Source: Sympetrum striolatum
Taxonomy: Eukaryota; Arthropoda; Insecta; Odonata; Libellulidae
DNA length: 64,000 bases
Direction of reading: 5' to 3'
NCBI GenBank assembly: GCA_947579665.1
Contig: OX388348.1
Location: forward strand, 12,958,001-13,022,000
The notes under the pieces were generated by a model, which saw nothing but the letters and a program-made list of their open reading frames with translations, had not been told where the DNA came from and did no database searches. The position numbers were made by a program, and so were the translations under genes. Within the stretch, counting starts at the first letter, position 1, and each line of letters starts with the position of its first letter. Below are positions 34,311 through 47,029 of the stretch, piece after piece.

Positions 34311-35045
34311 TGGTTAATTATTTTTTTTAAATCAAGATATACCTAAACCGTGAGGTTGGAATTGGTGTTGAACGTATGCGTCATTACAACCACAAACAGT
34401 GTTAGGCTACCCTTCTCTGGTTTCAACAATATATCAACGGGGGATGAAGAACATGACAATCTTGAGGGACACCCCTCAGGTTAGTCCCCCAAAAGTGTGC
34501 ATACTGAGACGTACGCTACACTCTCTAACAGACTGAAACCCCCCGCGAAGGTTAATTAATTCCCCCCACCCCCCTACACCTTCTTATTCTCATCCTTACG
34601 TTTTATCCCCGAATTCAGCGACATCCGTCTTCCCTGCTTGGGTTCTTAGTGTGGGGCCAGACCCAAATGAGGTCGAGCGTTCGAGGGGGCTCGTTGCGCA
34701 TAGAGTTTTTCGCTTTAACGACGCTCCGAGAGGGGGTTTCCGCTGTCACGACGTCGTAAAAGATCGACGTGGGCTCCCATTCTCCAAAGTTCGACAGTTT
34801 TATCCGCGGGTTTATTATCATACTTGGCGGAATGCTCGGTGGATTCGGAATTTTCAGTTCTGCGCAGGAGCGGGAAAATGCTAGGCGCATGCGCAGAAGC
34901 GAACGCGTTCGCTTTTCATCAACAACCCAGACGTCTTGATTGCAACTGGCGAGACTTGTGTGTGAAAATTTGCAATGGCAATTTCCCGCACTTTGCCATT
35001 GTATCTGTAAAGTGTCATCTTTTTTGCACCGCCTAAATTCTGCAT
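34311..35045. other. Spacer, then CpG-rich island at 34520-35045
   Basis: 34600-34960 is CpG-dense (GAGGTCGAGCGTTCG, GACGACGTCGTAAAAG-like words, GGCGCATGCGCAGAAGCG). A 158-codon minus frame overlaps 70-77-codon plus frames; none has a motif. GCGCATGCGC is a palindrome that matches an NRF1-type site, a known CpG-island promoter motif; its use here is inference. Confidence 0.4.
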
Positions 35046-36990
35046 TCTGACAAAACTTTACACATTTTTCTATTAATTTCTTAGAAAGCAACTTCTAGAA
35101 TAATTACCTTCAAACATTTTGACAAAAATATAATATAAGAGCACTCAAAAGCAAGGCTGAAAATTTGGCATTTTCATATTGATAATAAGTGCCGAATAGT
35201 GGGAAAACGTACAAAAATTATAAACCGAGAAAAATCGATTTACAAAGTATGTTATTTCTCCTTAAACGGAAAAGAGTTCAGAGCTGAAATCGGCTATTCC
35301 CCACACTAATTTCATGTTGATATAAAGTACAAACTAATATATAAAAGGTTAAATATTTTAAGCTCTCCATGGATATTATAAATCGGAAGTAAAATTGCAA
35401 GTAAGATCTTAACTTTTCAACGATCTGAATCCACTCGAGCGAAAATCCTTTGAAAGTATAAAAAGGATAAGAAAATGAACAAACTGTGTAGCTGAAAAAC
35501 AATTATGAAAAATTTGTTATAAAACTGTTTAAAAAATAGGACGAAATTAATTTATTTTGCCAATAAATTACTTATTATTAGACTAATTTGCGATCTATGT
35601 ACGAACAGATCTCTGATCAACTCTTTAGTTATTGAATAAATAAACCGATTACCTGTTCTCTTATAAAATAAACTCGATATGCATCCAAGCATGCGGAGAA
35701 ATTAAGGCCAAAGCAAAGTACTCTACACCACCCATATAAATTTGTTCCAGCAATTATTCTCCGACATTGTTAGTAGGGAAACAAAAGAATCGAAACGCCG
35801 CGATGGAAAGCGGGTACATGGAGACCCTCGAGTATCGGAGAAACCTTGAAAACAAATCGAAATCACGAGCACCAGCGAAATAATTAATTTCAATGCTCGT
35901 CGAAACCGCTTCTTTCATTGAGCTCTTGAACTTCTGCCCCTGATTCGAGAGCTTCGACTGGCGCAGGCGTCTGTGAAAACCACACGGGGCACTCTTGGGG
36001 GGATCGCCTCTGAGGAAGATGCCTAGCTTTCTCGGAGATGTCACAGAGGAAAGGAAGGGGAGGCTGTTGTTGTTTACAGAGATTTTTAGGGCTTCCGATG
36101 AAAATTTCGTCCGACGTCGATTTCATAAGATAGGAAGTTCTTAACAGAAACCTGAACAAGATGTGCGGTTTTCAGAATTTGCGAACCGTAAGACTTGCGA
36201 AATGCGAAATTTCAGCACATCTAAAAGAGAGATCAAAGACAATAAAAATAGGATAAGATTGTTTTCCAAACGAAAATAGATGGCTGTGAACGTCACTGAC
36301 GTAATTTCGTGTCACTTCTGAATAGCTCCAGTTTATTTATCGCTCACTTGGGATTTCTTATAATTCGAAAAGTGGAATTCAGTAATTATTAGCTCTCTCT
36401 ATGAATGCTAAATTTCTCAAAAATATTTCGAAGGAGAAAAATGTATTTATCGTAAAAACGGGTTCAAAATCTGATACATAAATATTCTTATTTCCTCACA
36501 ATTGGCATGGTATAAAGAGCCCTGACATTTCTCACTAGTTGAAATATACTCATAAATATTATTTACACAAAAATGTAAGCTCCAAATTTAATAAATTAAT
36601 AATATTCATTTATTGCTAATTACGCCCTTGACTATGTCTACAACATTAAATCCGCTAGTATAGTTCGCGATTACATTTTGCTACTAACTCGAGTTATTCT
36701 TTGGCATCACATTGGCATACAGGGTATTCCTTTTCTTACATATGGCACGATTCTGAAAGCAGGTGCTGTACTTCTGCCATATCACTGTATTAACTTGAGG
36801 TAAAGATTAGTTAACTATAGATAAAGATGTTGGTATTAATTCCCTCAGCTATAAGCCACAGGCATATCACGGGAAATATCCCTCAATCTAAAACTAACTG
36901 GAATAATAAATTGGCTGATAAAAATAGAAACTTATACGCTCCAACACTAGAGAGTCGGACTTTGTAACCAAGGGTCGACAATCGTAATAA
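35046..36990. other. AT-rich spacer with a mixed patch at 35860-36150
   Basis: No gene recognised. The 35860-36150 patch has overlapping 89-96-codon minus-strand frames in different registers, without motifs. Confidence 0.5.
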
Positions 36991-37720
36991 ATAAAGCTCA
37001 TGCCCACGATTGTTACCGCGCCGAGACAACAATGCAAGCCGCCCGCAAATCATTACCCAGGCTGCGAAAACAGGTCATTATTAGCTAGATTCGAGCGCCA
37101 AGTGCAACAATCCCTTCCCAAATCTCGTCCCGAAAATTCATGGAAAGGTCCTAAAGCTCCGAAAACTCTCTGCAATCCTAACACAATACGCCCGGTTTAA
37201 GGAAAAAGTGGTCTCGCTCTTCGGAGCGAAAACACACGCTTCTCATAAACAGGCGCCCTCTCACTTTCCGAAGGGGAAACACGAGTGGTTCGTCCTCAAA
37301 GGAAGGGGAAGAGAAAAAAGGGATTTAAGGGTGTCTGTCGATAGGAAGGGATAGGATGAGAAGGCAAACACCTGCGAAGAAAAATTCGATTATATTTTCT
37401 GCCGACGTCGGCGTATTGGTTCCAACTTCGGGTTTACTTCGCATTTTTACTCTGATTGGAGAAGGGGCAGGGGGAGGGAAAGGTGTTGGCCAAAAAAACA
37501 GAAGGCGAGGGAAAAATTTAAAGAAGCTCTGCGGAGAGAGAACCCGGGGAAGAAGACGGCGGCTGTCACGTGCCCCTATTCCTGCATAGCGCCGTAAAAA
37601 TATGCCCCCTGCGTACCTTTGCTTTATTCCGTAAAAAATGCATTTTCCGTGCACATACTTGGCGTGAATTTATACATGAAGCTCGCGGGATAAATGATTT
37701 AAAGCGGAGCCTCCGTAACT
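36991..37720. other. CpG-rich and purine-rich island
   Basis: GTTACCGCGCCGAGACAAC, CGACGTCGGCGTATTGG and GGAAGAAGACGGCGGCTG mark the island; 37440-37560 is purine-rich on the plus strand. Overlapping frames on both strands (109 and 77 codons) have no motif. Confidence 0.4.
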
Positions 37721-38995
37721 CATAGGTGTCGCTTTTTCCCTATAAATAACCACGATAGTTTTCGTGAGAAAAAAAAAGAATGACCACAAATTTAAAGTAA
37801 TTTTATCCTTATCTGCGATGTAAGACGATAAGAGTAAACGAAATTTTAACCGAATACGATCAAATACCTAAGACAAACAATAATAAATTAAGTAAAATTC
37901 AGGATATAGAATATGAATTTAAAAAGGTTTTAAGCGAAGACCGATAAAATGGTAAAGGAAGAAAATGTTTCTAAAAATTTTATATTCTCCAAGCATTCCA
38001 ATAATTTAACCCAAGGTGTACATTGTGAACTGTATTGGAAGGTTGCCAAGAAAAGAAAGAAAATGAATTCAATAAAGAATACTAAGGCACATCCACCTAC
38101 CGAAGGAACACACATGTATGTATGTATCAGAAGGATAAAAATACATATAAATATATCCGTGCACTACCCTCAGAATACGTCCGTAAAAGAAATCTTATTA
38201 TTCTTAAAATCTTTAAAAATTGAATCAGAGTAATTAAAGATATAATTTATGCAATGGCAATCACAATGTTTTTAATCTAATATACGCCAGTATTATATGT
38301 GTGACCCTTAAAACAACTGTAGGGCAAATGAAGAAGTTTTTGTCAATTTTCAGGTATGTGCAAAAATAATATTAAATGATTAAATCGAAATTATTACAAA
38401 ATCATAAAAGAAAAGATGTAATTTTTCTGGTAGAAATTTTAGGACTTGCAAAAGGGAAATAGAAGTCTGGTTAGCATAAAAGATTCAATAACGAAGTAAT
38501 TTTATCCGTTGAAATAATCCGCCATACACCGAGAAGCAAAATAAGAACGGAAAATAACTTATTCAAGGAGTTAGTCCTGAAAAGAATACAAAACGCCCCA
38601 AAAAGAAAATTAATAGCAATAGAATATAAATCTACAAAGTCAGGTGTAATATTGTGCCAGGCAGTAGCAGATAGAAGAAAATACTTAACAACATAAAAGC
38701 AAATATTTTTCTTGTATATGAAACATTCCTCCATATTTAAATATTGATATACAAATAGTTAAGCGTTTTATCTTTCGGAAGGTTGAAGTGCCTTAATATT
38801 CCCGATTCACTTAAGTACAATAAGACACAAAAATTGTTAATTTCTGAATTCTCAAGTATTCCGGCATCACCAACCGTCATCCTAAAGACACAAAAAGGAC
38901 GCGGAATTTTTGAATTTCCAAGGATTAATCAACAGCCATCCTCACTAAACCGCTCATTAAATAGGAAGAATATATCGGAGCGTTAAATTAAATTC
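37721..38995. other. AT-rich spacer, no feature seen
   Basis: A 94-codon frame at 37949-38233 is lysine/isoleucine-rich, as expected from A-rich DNA, and has no motif. Confidence 0.5.
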
Positions 38996-39682
38996 CGAAC
39001 GTTTTTTTCACCGCACAATTTCCATTCGCACGATTCGAGTCGAATTACACGGGGACAGTTTGAAAAGGCAATATGCCTAATGGCCGCAGGAATTAAAACC
39101 GATCGCTTTCAGAAACCTTCAATTTCGGACGGAAATAATTATGCGAGGGAGCTGAAAGCGTTTCCGCCATCCTCCTTATCAGCTCTTTCGTATCTGACCG
39201 TCCTTGGGCTTAAACAGGTAGACAAAATTACCTGGTATTTAGGCCCCGAAGTTGGCGGGAAGCGCGCTTACTCGAGCGGAACATGTAAAAAACTACGCGC
39301 TTAACCGTCAAAGGAAAATGAAAGAGACGTTAAAACCAGAGGGAGAAAATCCATAAGGGAAAATTCAATTAGGGTGAAATGTGAAAGTATCACGTTCTAA
39401 GTACTTTCATATTGCGGAATGATGTGGGGAGATGACTCATTAATTACAGTAAAAGGTAAATGGCTTCGTGGTATAATACTTACTGAGCCACGAGAAACGA
39501 GGGAGTGTCCCATTTTTTTGTGGTTCAGAATATATCATATCATGAATTTTATTAAATACTACAAAGTTAAACGTGAATCTGTATTTTTTAAAAGGTAAAA
39601 TATTTAACATACTCCTTTTAAAACTCATATTACTAAGAAATGGAATTTTATCTTTTAACTATTTTATTTTTGGTTTTTTGCA
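38996..39682. other. Small CpG-containing island at 39000-39310, then AT-rich spacer
   Basis: CGCACGATTCGAGTCG, GATCGCTTTCAG and GCGCGCTTACTCGAGCG lie in 39000-39310. A 74-codon frame has no motif. 39310-39682 is AT-rich. Confidence 0.4.
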
Positions 39683-39778
39683 GCGAAAGCAAACTACCTC
39701 ACTCCTCATCCTGATAAGTAAGCCTCATTCTTCTCTATTGGTAGATAATGATAGGGGGGGTAAGGTACCAACCGGTCT
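39683..39778 (-). mobile_element. Repeat family A, copy 5 (minus strand)
   Basis: Minus strand: CGGTTGGTACCTTACCC, CTATCATTATCTACC, AGAATGAGGCTTACTTATCA and GGATGAGGAGTGAGGTAGTT followed by TGC. Beyond this the sequence no longer matches the family, so it is a short copy. Confidence 0.75.
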
Positions 39779-41534
39779 TCGGGATGAATACCTTAAGGAT
39801 GCTTTTTTGTCTACGTTTTTTAAAACAGCCTGATATGATTTAAATAACTAGCATTCTCCGTTTACAACTATTGGTTTTAATGGAAATAAACTATCAAACA
39901 TGGACATATGGTTTAAAAATATGGCTTGCCATTTCAGAGAAAATGTTTTCTCTAGACTCAATGTGATTTATAGATACAATCGAACTACATAATTCACATA
40001 GTATTACTTTCGGGTTGAATGTAGGATATGTTCTGGATTGGACGGAATTGGAGGCATGCCTTAATCTTGCACCTAAGAGAGACCTTGTCTAACAACGTAA
40101 CGTAAATAACTCGACAACTAGGCACGGCAAAATGAAATTTTTTGACAAGCTTTAACAGTAATTTATATATTCTAAATCGATCCCAGTTCGACGCCAGATC
40201 ATATACAATGCTCTCAATATAAAATGCACTGGAAGTTGGTCTTCATCGTCTTCAGTGCATATTTCTTGAGCAAAAAATCTTTCGCAATCCCATATACATC
40301 AGCTTACAGGAGAAAACTAGGCAGAAATTTCACGCGGCGCAAGAAAATTAATGTAGATTAAAAACCTCACTTCTTTTTCTCTCTGTAAATTTCGGCGTCA
40401 AAGCAAAATTTTACTTAAGAAATTAATTTCGTTTCCCGACAGGGAAAAGCATGGCATTTCCGCTGGCGAGTGCAGGAACGTATGAACACAGCAGAAGTAA
40501 AACCGGCGAAAATCAAGCCGAGAGAACTCGCCGTAATTAATGAATTGCTACACCGGAATCGGCGATGTAAAACTACATTTAGAGCGTTCTCATTCAGGGA
40601 CTTCAAACATTTCACGCATCATCAAATCGAGGAAATGAACCCGCGAAATATGCTTTGACCATCTCTTCCATCAATCGTTCCACGGCAACAAACGGCATTC
40701 ATCACGGCTTCAAAGAGTATCAATTCTGAGTTATGGAAATAAACCGACGGCCAACTCGGCTAAACCAATCGGTTAAATCGCGTTACACGGTTTCAATTCG
40801 TTCCGAATTTTGAATGCTCCAATTCTGGTCCTTCGCGGGAAAAATGCCAGCTGCTTAGGGAACCGAAATGCACGGCGGATGCTTGATGTTTTGATAACTG
40901 GGAGAGAGTGATGTTTGGGATTCAAGTGGAGGAAGGGGTGGGGATACGAATGGGAAAGAGCTGGATTGGCCGAACCAATTTAGTACTCTGTTAAATGATT
41001 GGTCATGAGTATGCACAGTTGCATCTTAATCTATTAGAAATTGCTCAATAACAACAGTGGCTTCAGATGAAAATTTCCTTGCCTTTTAATAAATCGAAGT
41101 AGGATTTCCTATTGACACTATATACCCAAAAAATCCAAATACATAAATTAATTTCATTTTTTTTAATCTCTCAACGTATTTGATATAATTTATGTTTTAA
41201 GCTCAGACGCAAGCACAATAGTTGAGGAATACTTAAAGAATGGTAATGATGGTGATAAAAATGCACGTCTAAATGCATTTATCCCAACTACACTTTTTAA
41301 GGGATGAGGTTCCCAATTTTGAAGAATCGCATAACTACTCCGAGAAAAAATAAAACTAATCAAATGCTTGAGGAATAATTTTAAAATAATAATAATAATA
41401 AGCTGAAATAATAGAAAAGAAAACCTAACGAACGTAATCAAATAAACGTCCAACGTTTGTTGTAGACGCACGAAAATAATCATTAACAGTACCTAATGAT
41501 TCAACAGCAAATCAAACAAACAAGAATAGGCCGA
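39779..41534. other. Spacer with CpG-containing island at 40400-40900
   Basis: 40430-40870 has raised CG content (AAACCGGCGAAAATC, CGGAATCGGCGATG, GGCGGATGCTTG) and motifs such as GCCGTAATTAATGAATTG. The rest is AT-rich, with a short AAT microsatellite near 41387-41399. No gene seen. Confidence 0.45.
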
Positions 41535-41687
41535 GATTTATCTTTCGAGGCTCCCGGATAGTCATGTGGACAGCGCGTTTGCCTTTGGTGAAAGCGGTCC
41601 CGGGTTCGATTCCCGGTGGGAGCCAATGTGTGAAATGACCTAAGCTGTCGAAGCACTTTTAACAATACTACCCGATTTATCTTTCGA
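41535..41687 (+). mobile_element. SINE S1, full-length copy with 14 bp target duplication
   Basis: The element occupies 41549-41673. Its flanks GATTTATCTTTCGA (41535-41548 and 41674-41687) are identical, the signature of a target-primed insertion. The tRNA-derived head has A box TAGTCATGTGG (41559-41569) and B box GGTTCGATTCC (41603-41613). GGCTCCC and GGGAGCC can pair as an acceptor-like stem. The anticodon arm is not canonical, so this is not a tRNA gene. The body is ATGTGTGAAATGACC, then GCTGTCGAAGCAC, then AACAATACTA. Two more copies share the body. Confidence 0.9.
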
Positions 41688-43609
41688 AAATTAGAATGCA
41701 TGTCTAACAAGCTTACCTCACGATGGAGTATTACTAGAAGTCGTTGGTAAAAATTCAACAAACATTTAATTAATTTTATTTTTTTAAAGGGAAACACAAA
41801 ATAATCATTTTTATAGAAAAAATCAATAGCCTATAAAACCTAACTACTATAATTCAATTCTGTTCAATTTTTCTTTTTCCTATGGAAACTTTTCTCTAAC
41901 TTAAATAAGCATACAATGAGAGTGTTTTAAGTTTCGTTGACCAATATTCGTTGGATAATATCCGTTACCATTGTATATAACGAGGTTTAAAAGAAATCGC
42001 CTTTGAAAATAAAGGAACGCTAACCCACATAAGGTCGATTGCATATTAAACTTAAATTTCCATTTCCCTCTTTTAAGCTAAATCCCCCAAAAAGAATAGT
42101 TATGAAACTTATTCAACTTCTATCGGAATTCCCCCATTTCACATTTTGAGGTCGCTCACCTTGTAAAGTAATACTCTTTTCTCCCTCAGCATCTACTCAC
42201 ATCTACGTCAAACTCGACTCTCAAAGTCTTCGAACTTGATGATTACGACCTATTCCCCTTGAGATTCCCTTCCTATAGCAGTAACGATGCGGCTTTTACC
42301 AAACTCTTTCTAATACCCTTACTTAAGACCCATCTCATTTATCCTTTTTTCAAAGGCACCTAACGTGCAGACATGATTGGGTCCATCCTTGGAGGATATG
42401 AAAATCATAAAGAGACTATAACATTGTTTGCTAAAAGTATATAAAATTTACGGTTTTATGCAACAATGATGATCACCATGAGACGTCTAACTTGAGGTAG
42501 ACTCATCTCAATTCTCTACTTTGAGTCTTTTCCTCTATTTCTTGATAACTTAACCCTTCCTTTGTATCATCCAATAGCTTTAGCCTTTGAATGTTCTGAT
42601 AGGTTTTTTATATCCACTTTCATTTGCATACGTTACTATCCCCCTGGCAGGATAAGCTAGCTATAATCCGTTCACAATATAACTCCTTACCTTCCCGACT
42701 TAGTTTACAATTGATTGTTTATATTACTTTAAATATTTATAAATTAAATACGCAACTAAAATTTCCATTATACTTCAATTTATACGTTTTGGATTTTTTT
42801 ATATTATTTTTTAAATATTAATCATTAATTATAATAAAATGTAGTGAGTTATGCTAATTGCCAGTGCTCTGTGTTGACTTTTAAATTTCTTCATCAAATA
42901 AAATATTGGAATACGAATGTATAGCACACAGCTCTATTTTGTATCTCTATAAATTATCCGTTTGACTAAATTCATTTGAGATGAGTGAAGATGAGATAAA
43001 GATGCTCAACTAAATAGTAGACAGGAATCAGAATTTAAAAAAAAGACTCCAAATTTCCATTTATAATAAGCTCAAAATTTTGATTACACTCCTTGTCAAT
43101 TTTCAACTTGTTTCTAAAAGTCTGCACAGGGAATAATTTAGCATAATAGCTTCCTAGGCACGTTCTTGATTAGGGATAAAGGAAATAGGTTTTGCCCCGT
43201 TTCTTATCTCACAGAAGCTACGCGCTGCGCTCCAAGACTTTTCCAGGGACCAACTTGGGAAGATGCGATTTTTGAAAAAATGAATTCCAAAAGTTTAAAA
43301 ATTAGCATACTTCTTCTAACACGGAATACACCAGCAAAAGTATATCCTATAATTCGAGAAAGATATATATCGCCTGAAGCAACATACTGCGGTATTCTAC
43401 ACAGATGAAGATTGGCCATGCTCAGTTTGCTCAGAATACAAGTTAATCTCTCCAGAGCAATCCTATCAGTACAATATTTGAACTGAGTTTCGACAAATTA
43501 GCTTCCACAGAATAAATATAGAGAAGCAGGACTGCTTTAATAGTATATGAGAGTATAATGCAGGAAAATACACTGAGGGGAATACAAAGGAAAAGGTTAT
43601 GTAGACCAC
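41688..43609. other. AT-rich spacer, no feature seen
   Basis: No repeat family member or gene is recognised. 42060-42640 is pyrimidine-leaning. Overlapping 80- and 71-codon frames on opposite strands at 43166-43419 have no motif. Confidence 0.5.
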
Positions 43610-43692
43610 ATACACTGGAAGTTGTAAATAAAAAAAATGAAATGAAATTGAACGAGGAATATTATGTCACATGAACCTACCGTATGGTTGGG
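43610..43692 (+). mobile_element. Decayed 3' end of the RTE-like LINE, fragment 1
   Basis: One frame reads NEMKLNEEYYV, corresponding to the YKEMKEMAIN and following positions of the better copies at 58590 and 62755. It is followed by ATGAACCTACCGTATGG, the shared LINE end word (ATGAACCTACCG). Upstream residues IQRKRLCRPHTL loosely resemble the pre-terminal basic segment of such reverse transcriptases. Stops and frameshifts show it is dead. Assignment is tentative. Confidence 0.45.
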
Positions 43693-45112
43693 TACCGAAT
43701 ACCGATCTATCTTAACCTGCATTTCCATAAGAGTTTATTCATAACTAACAGTCTGTTACGCAAGTTGTTCACACCTACCTACAGTACATATTTTCCTGAC
43801 TTTAAACTTTGGTTTTTAAACCCGCAATGTAGTTTTCTTCTGTGTACATTTTTTTCAAGCTACCCCTTTATTTAATATTAATATACAGAAGACGATGTAA
43901 GAAGAGACTTTTAAGTCTCACCCTCGCCCTAAGAAAATACGTTTACCAGAATTAAATTATTATTATAGTAGAACGCTTATACACGCACTGATATAATTTG
44001 CTTAGTAGATAGCAGATTCTCCTTTAGGCAGACACGGTTATAATACAGGGCATGAGTAATGATTCAGGGAAATTTAATCAAACCAAATCTTCCAATCATT
44101 CACAATGTAAAGACGATGCCTTTCCGGCAACCCTTACTTAAATTATTACACATCAACCAAAATTGACGTCCTTCCATCTTCATCAATTGGCTATGAATTG
44201 CTATTCAAAACATTCCGAACGACTTATTTCCGATGCGCGCCGGTGGGCGCCACTTTCGCCCCAAATTGATACCACCACTTGGGCGAAACATCCGTTCCGC
44301 TTGAACCAATCTGTCTTGTGTACCCTTGGAAATTTACCTCCAGTTCCCTCTTCCCCTTTAAGGAGCGTCTCCGCACCCTTCTTCATCCAAAAAATCCCCT
44401 GCTTTATGAAGCAAATCTCCATCTAGTTCATCTCACGCAAGGATTCGCTCTCAACGTCTTACTACGCGGCGTTTCTGACGAAAAATCTTCCGCGCTCTGA
44501 AGCAAACCTGCCCTTTATGTGAAAACAAGCTTACATATAAAGTATGCTTCCTGAATAACATTATCAAGAGCACGAGAAACACGTGTTACTCAACGCTAAG
44601 GTCGCCATATTCTGAGTAGGAGAAACCAGAAAATATCAGATTTTGAATGCATATATAACTTTGTTGAGACCAACTACAACAGTTTGTTAGTTACAGTTCA
44701 CAAGGTCACTGAATTGTAGTTTTTAAGTGATTTAACTATAATATCTCTGTATTTCCTCTAATCTATCCCCTCACTATAATTCATTCGAATATTTCCCCTC
44801 TTTATAAATCATTAGAAGGAAGAAAGGTTAAAAATTAAAATTCAACCGAGAAATTCTTTCAAGCCATGAAAGACCCAATTAGAAAGAGAGACAATGGGAG
44901 CTCACAACATTCTAATGGATTTTTGACTAGAATAGATCTAGTTAATTACGTGGTGTAGATCATTACAGGCCATAAACAAGGGAAAATTTAACTTAGCAGA
45001 TAAATCGTGCGACTTAAAACCAAGGCGAAAAGTAAAATTTGCTAAATTGCGTGAGAAAAAAATAAGGGTGGCAGTTCTTCACCAAGTGAATTTCATGCTT
45101 AATGATCTATTT
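43693..45112. other. AT-rich spacer with a mixed patch at 44210-44510
   Basis: 44210-44510 has some CG (GCGCGCCGGTGGGCGCC) and overlapping frames of 73-87 codons without motifs. No repeat recognised. Confidence 0.45.
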
Positions 45113-45270
45113 TAATCAACAATTAGTATAGTAGTAGTATTGTTAAAAGTGCTTCGACAGCTTAGGTCATTTCGCACATTGGCTCCCTCCGGGAATCGAA
45201 CCCGGGACCGCTTTCACCAAAGGCAAACGCGCTGTCCACATGACTATCCGGGAGCTTCTAATCAACAATT
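45113..45270 (-). mobile_element. SINE S1, full-length minus-strand copy with 12 bp target duplication
   Basis: The element lies at about 45125-45255. The flanks TAATCAACAATT at 45113-45124 and 45259-45270 are identical. On the minus strand the head has A box TAGTCATGTGG (45236-45246) and B box GGTTCGATTCC (45192-45202), then the S1 body, ending in an ACT-repeat tail (plus strand GTAGTAGTAT). It is very similar to the 41.5 kb copy, implying recent shared ancestry. Confidence 0.9.
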
Positions 45271-45779
45271 CTAAACATCTGAATCCTTGAACAGTAATTA
45301 TTATTACAGTAAATTACCATAAACTGAAAAGACAACTGGTTTCGGTGAATGACACCCTGATCAATATCGAGAACTGTTTCTTTAATAGTTTCAGAATCAA
45401 GGGATGTTTTTAAAGCACTTGATTCTGATGATGACTTAAAACTTTCTCTTTAAGACGTATCTCCTAACCATTCTCCGAAATTCTACACCATAATTATGAT
45501 ACAGAAAAGATTTGTAGTACAAGGATGTGTAGAAACACTTAATATCATAGTACATGGACACGAACAATCTCAAATACTATACACGTTGACTAAATCCAAG
45601 GATGCTGGATACAACCAAAACGCACCCAAGTAACCATACTATCGAACATCAAGCAAGAGCAACGCAAGAAAAAGAGAAAATAATTCCACGAGGTCGTCAT
45701 CCTCGGCATAAAAAACGAGAGTGAGAGAAAGAGCAAGGAGCAAAGAAGGATTACGGAAGAGTAAATAAGGTATTTACAC
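45271..45779. other. Spacer with a GGTTTCGGTGAATGA word
   Basis: At 45338-45430, ACTGGTTTCGGTGAATGAC and, further on, GATTCTGATGATGACTT echo the GGTTTCG...CATCTTCAG words of the 10.3 kb foldback, but no inverted arm is present. The remainder is spacer. Confidence 0.4.
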
Positions 45780-46310
45780 CAGGAGACTTAGAAATCTTTA
45801 TTTTAGGCACGGAAATCTTTTGGAGGGGGTTACTGAAAGCAAATGCAGAGGCGGTGCGCGGTCAGCAGCGGGGGGAAAGACAGTTGGGCGCGGGAAGTAA
45901 AATGGCTCCCGCGTTTCGGGGGGGAGGATGGGGTTAAGCCGGGGCGCGAGGTAGCAGGTGGAGACAAAAGGTTAATCGGAGGCGTATAAAAAAAAGATGG
46001 GAACCCGGAGAGAAAACTCGTATCTCGAAGGAAAAAATAAGCCGGATAAAATGGGATGCTGGGAGAGGCAGCGAAGGCACGCGTGCACCAAGTGGCACGC
46101 GAGAGGAATGCCACGGGCGTGCTGGAGTGGTGCAAAATGTGGCTGAAAGAAATGCTGGAAACAAAGATGCTCCCAATTGAAACAACCTCCCCGAGTGACA
46201 AGGGCGAAAAATCAATTAGAGACCTTTCTCCGGGTCGGTGATAATGGGAATTTCGTTAGAGGGAGGGCTAATAATAGACGGTCTTAATATTCCGTTCGCA
46301 TCCCCTCAGC
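45780..46310. other. Purine-rich, CpG-containing island
   Basis: Plus-strand purine runs (GGGGGGAAAGACAG, GGGGGGGAGGATGGGG) combine with GCGCGGGAAG and GGGGCGCGAGG. Minus-strand frames of 123 and 93 codons overlap in different registers and are serine/phenylalanine-rich, a composition effect. Confidence 0.45.
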
Positions 46311-47029
46311 CAATTAACTATATACAATAAATTAATAGATCCTGCTAACAATTCCTTCTCGTTGTGAAAGTAGCCTTTTAAGGCTGAATGGAATTTTTAA
46401 TGAAATGACAGCTGATTTACAGGAAAATGAGATTAATAGGCGGATGTGGAGACGGGTATTATTTAATGTTAGCAACATCGAGAAAGTTAGTCCATAATGT
46501 GGCACACTAAGAATTTCCACGCGGCACACCAGGTAAAATGGAAAAGGTTAATAATCAGACCTATTTAACTTATCTTAGAACTGTAACATCGAGAGGAATC
46601 CCCAACAGAGTACTCGCCAATTTTTTCTTTCTTTGTCCATTTTAATACTTAGCATAAAGGGTTGCAATTACCAAACCAAAGATGCAAGAATGTTAAAAAT
46701 TATAATAGTAAAATAGTGCCAAGAACTAAGAAACTTAAAAACGGAACAATACGGAAAATTTCTGTTACGAATAGAATTTTAGTTGAGAAAGGAAAATGTT
46801 TGTATAAAGAATGGAAAAATCGACGTTTAAAAACGCAAGTTAAAACACAATCATAGCTCTCATAAGTAAAAAGTTAATAAATATACTAAATCTCCTGGTA
46901 TAAGAGGAAGCAAAGCTAACTAAATGATCAAGGCAAATGCGGATAAGCTAGAAGAGGTGGATAGATTCTTCCTTGGACAGTCTCTTACTTGGATAGATTT
47001 CTTCCTTGAGATGGAAGATGCACAGATGA
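46311..47029. other. AT-rich spacer leading into LINE remnant
   Basis: No feature in most of it. From about 46930 the plus strand carries CTTCCTTGGACAG/CTTCCTTGAGATG words that may belong to the same LINE copy as the next entry, but frames are broken. Confidence 0.4.

Noticed and set aside
34615..35091. 158-codon minus-strand frame in a CpG island
   Set aside because: No motif and overlapping plus-strand frames. An exon cannot be excluded, but nothing supports one.
41549..41624. Functional tRNA gene
   Set aside because: A and B boxes and an acceptor-like stem exist, but the anticodon arm does not fold, and the same head and body recur with target duplications, so it is a SINE.
45338..45430. 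Second foldback of the 10.3 kb type
   Set aside because: It shares GGTTTCG-like and GATGATG-like words but has no inverted arm.
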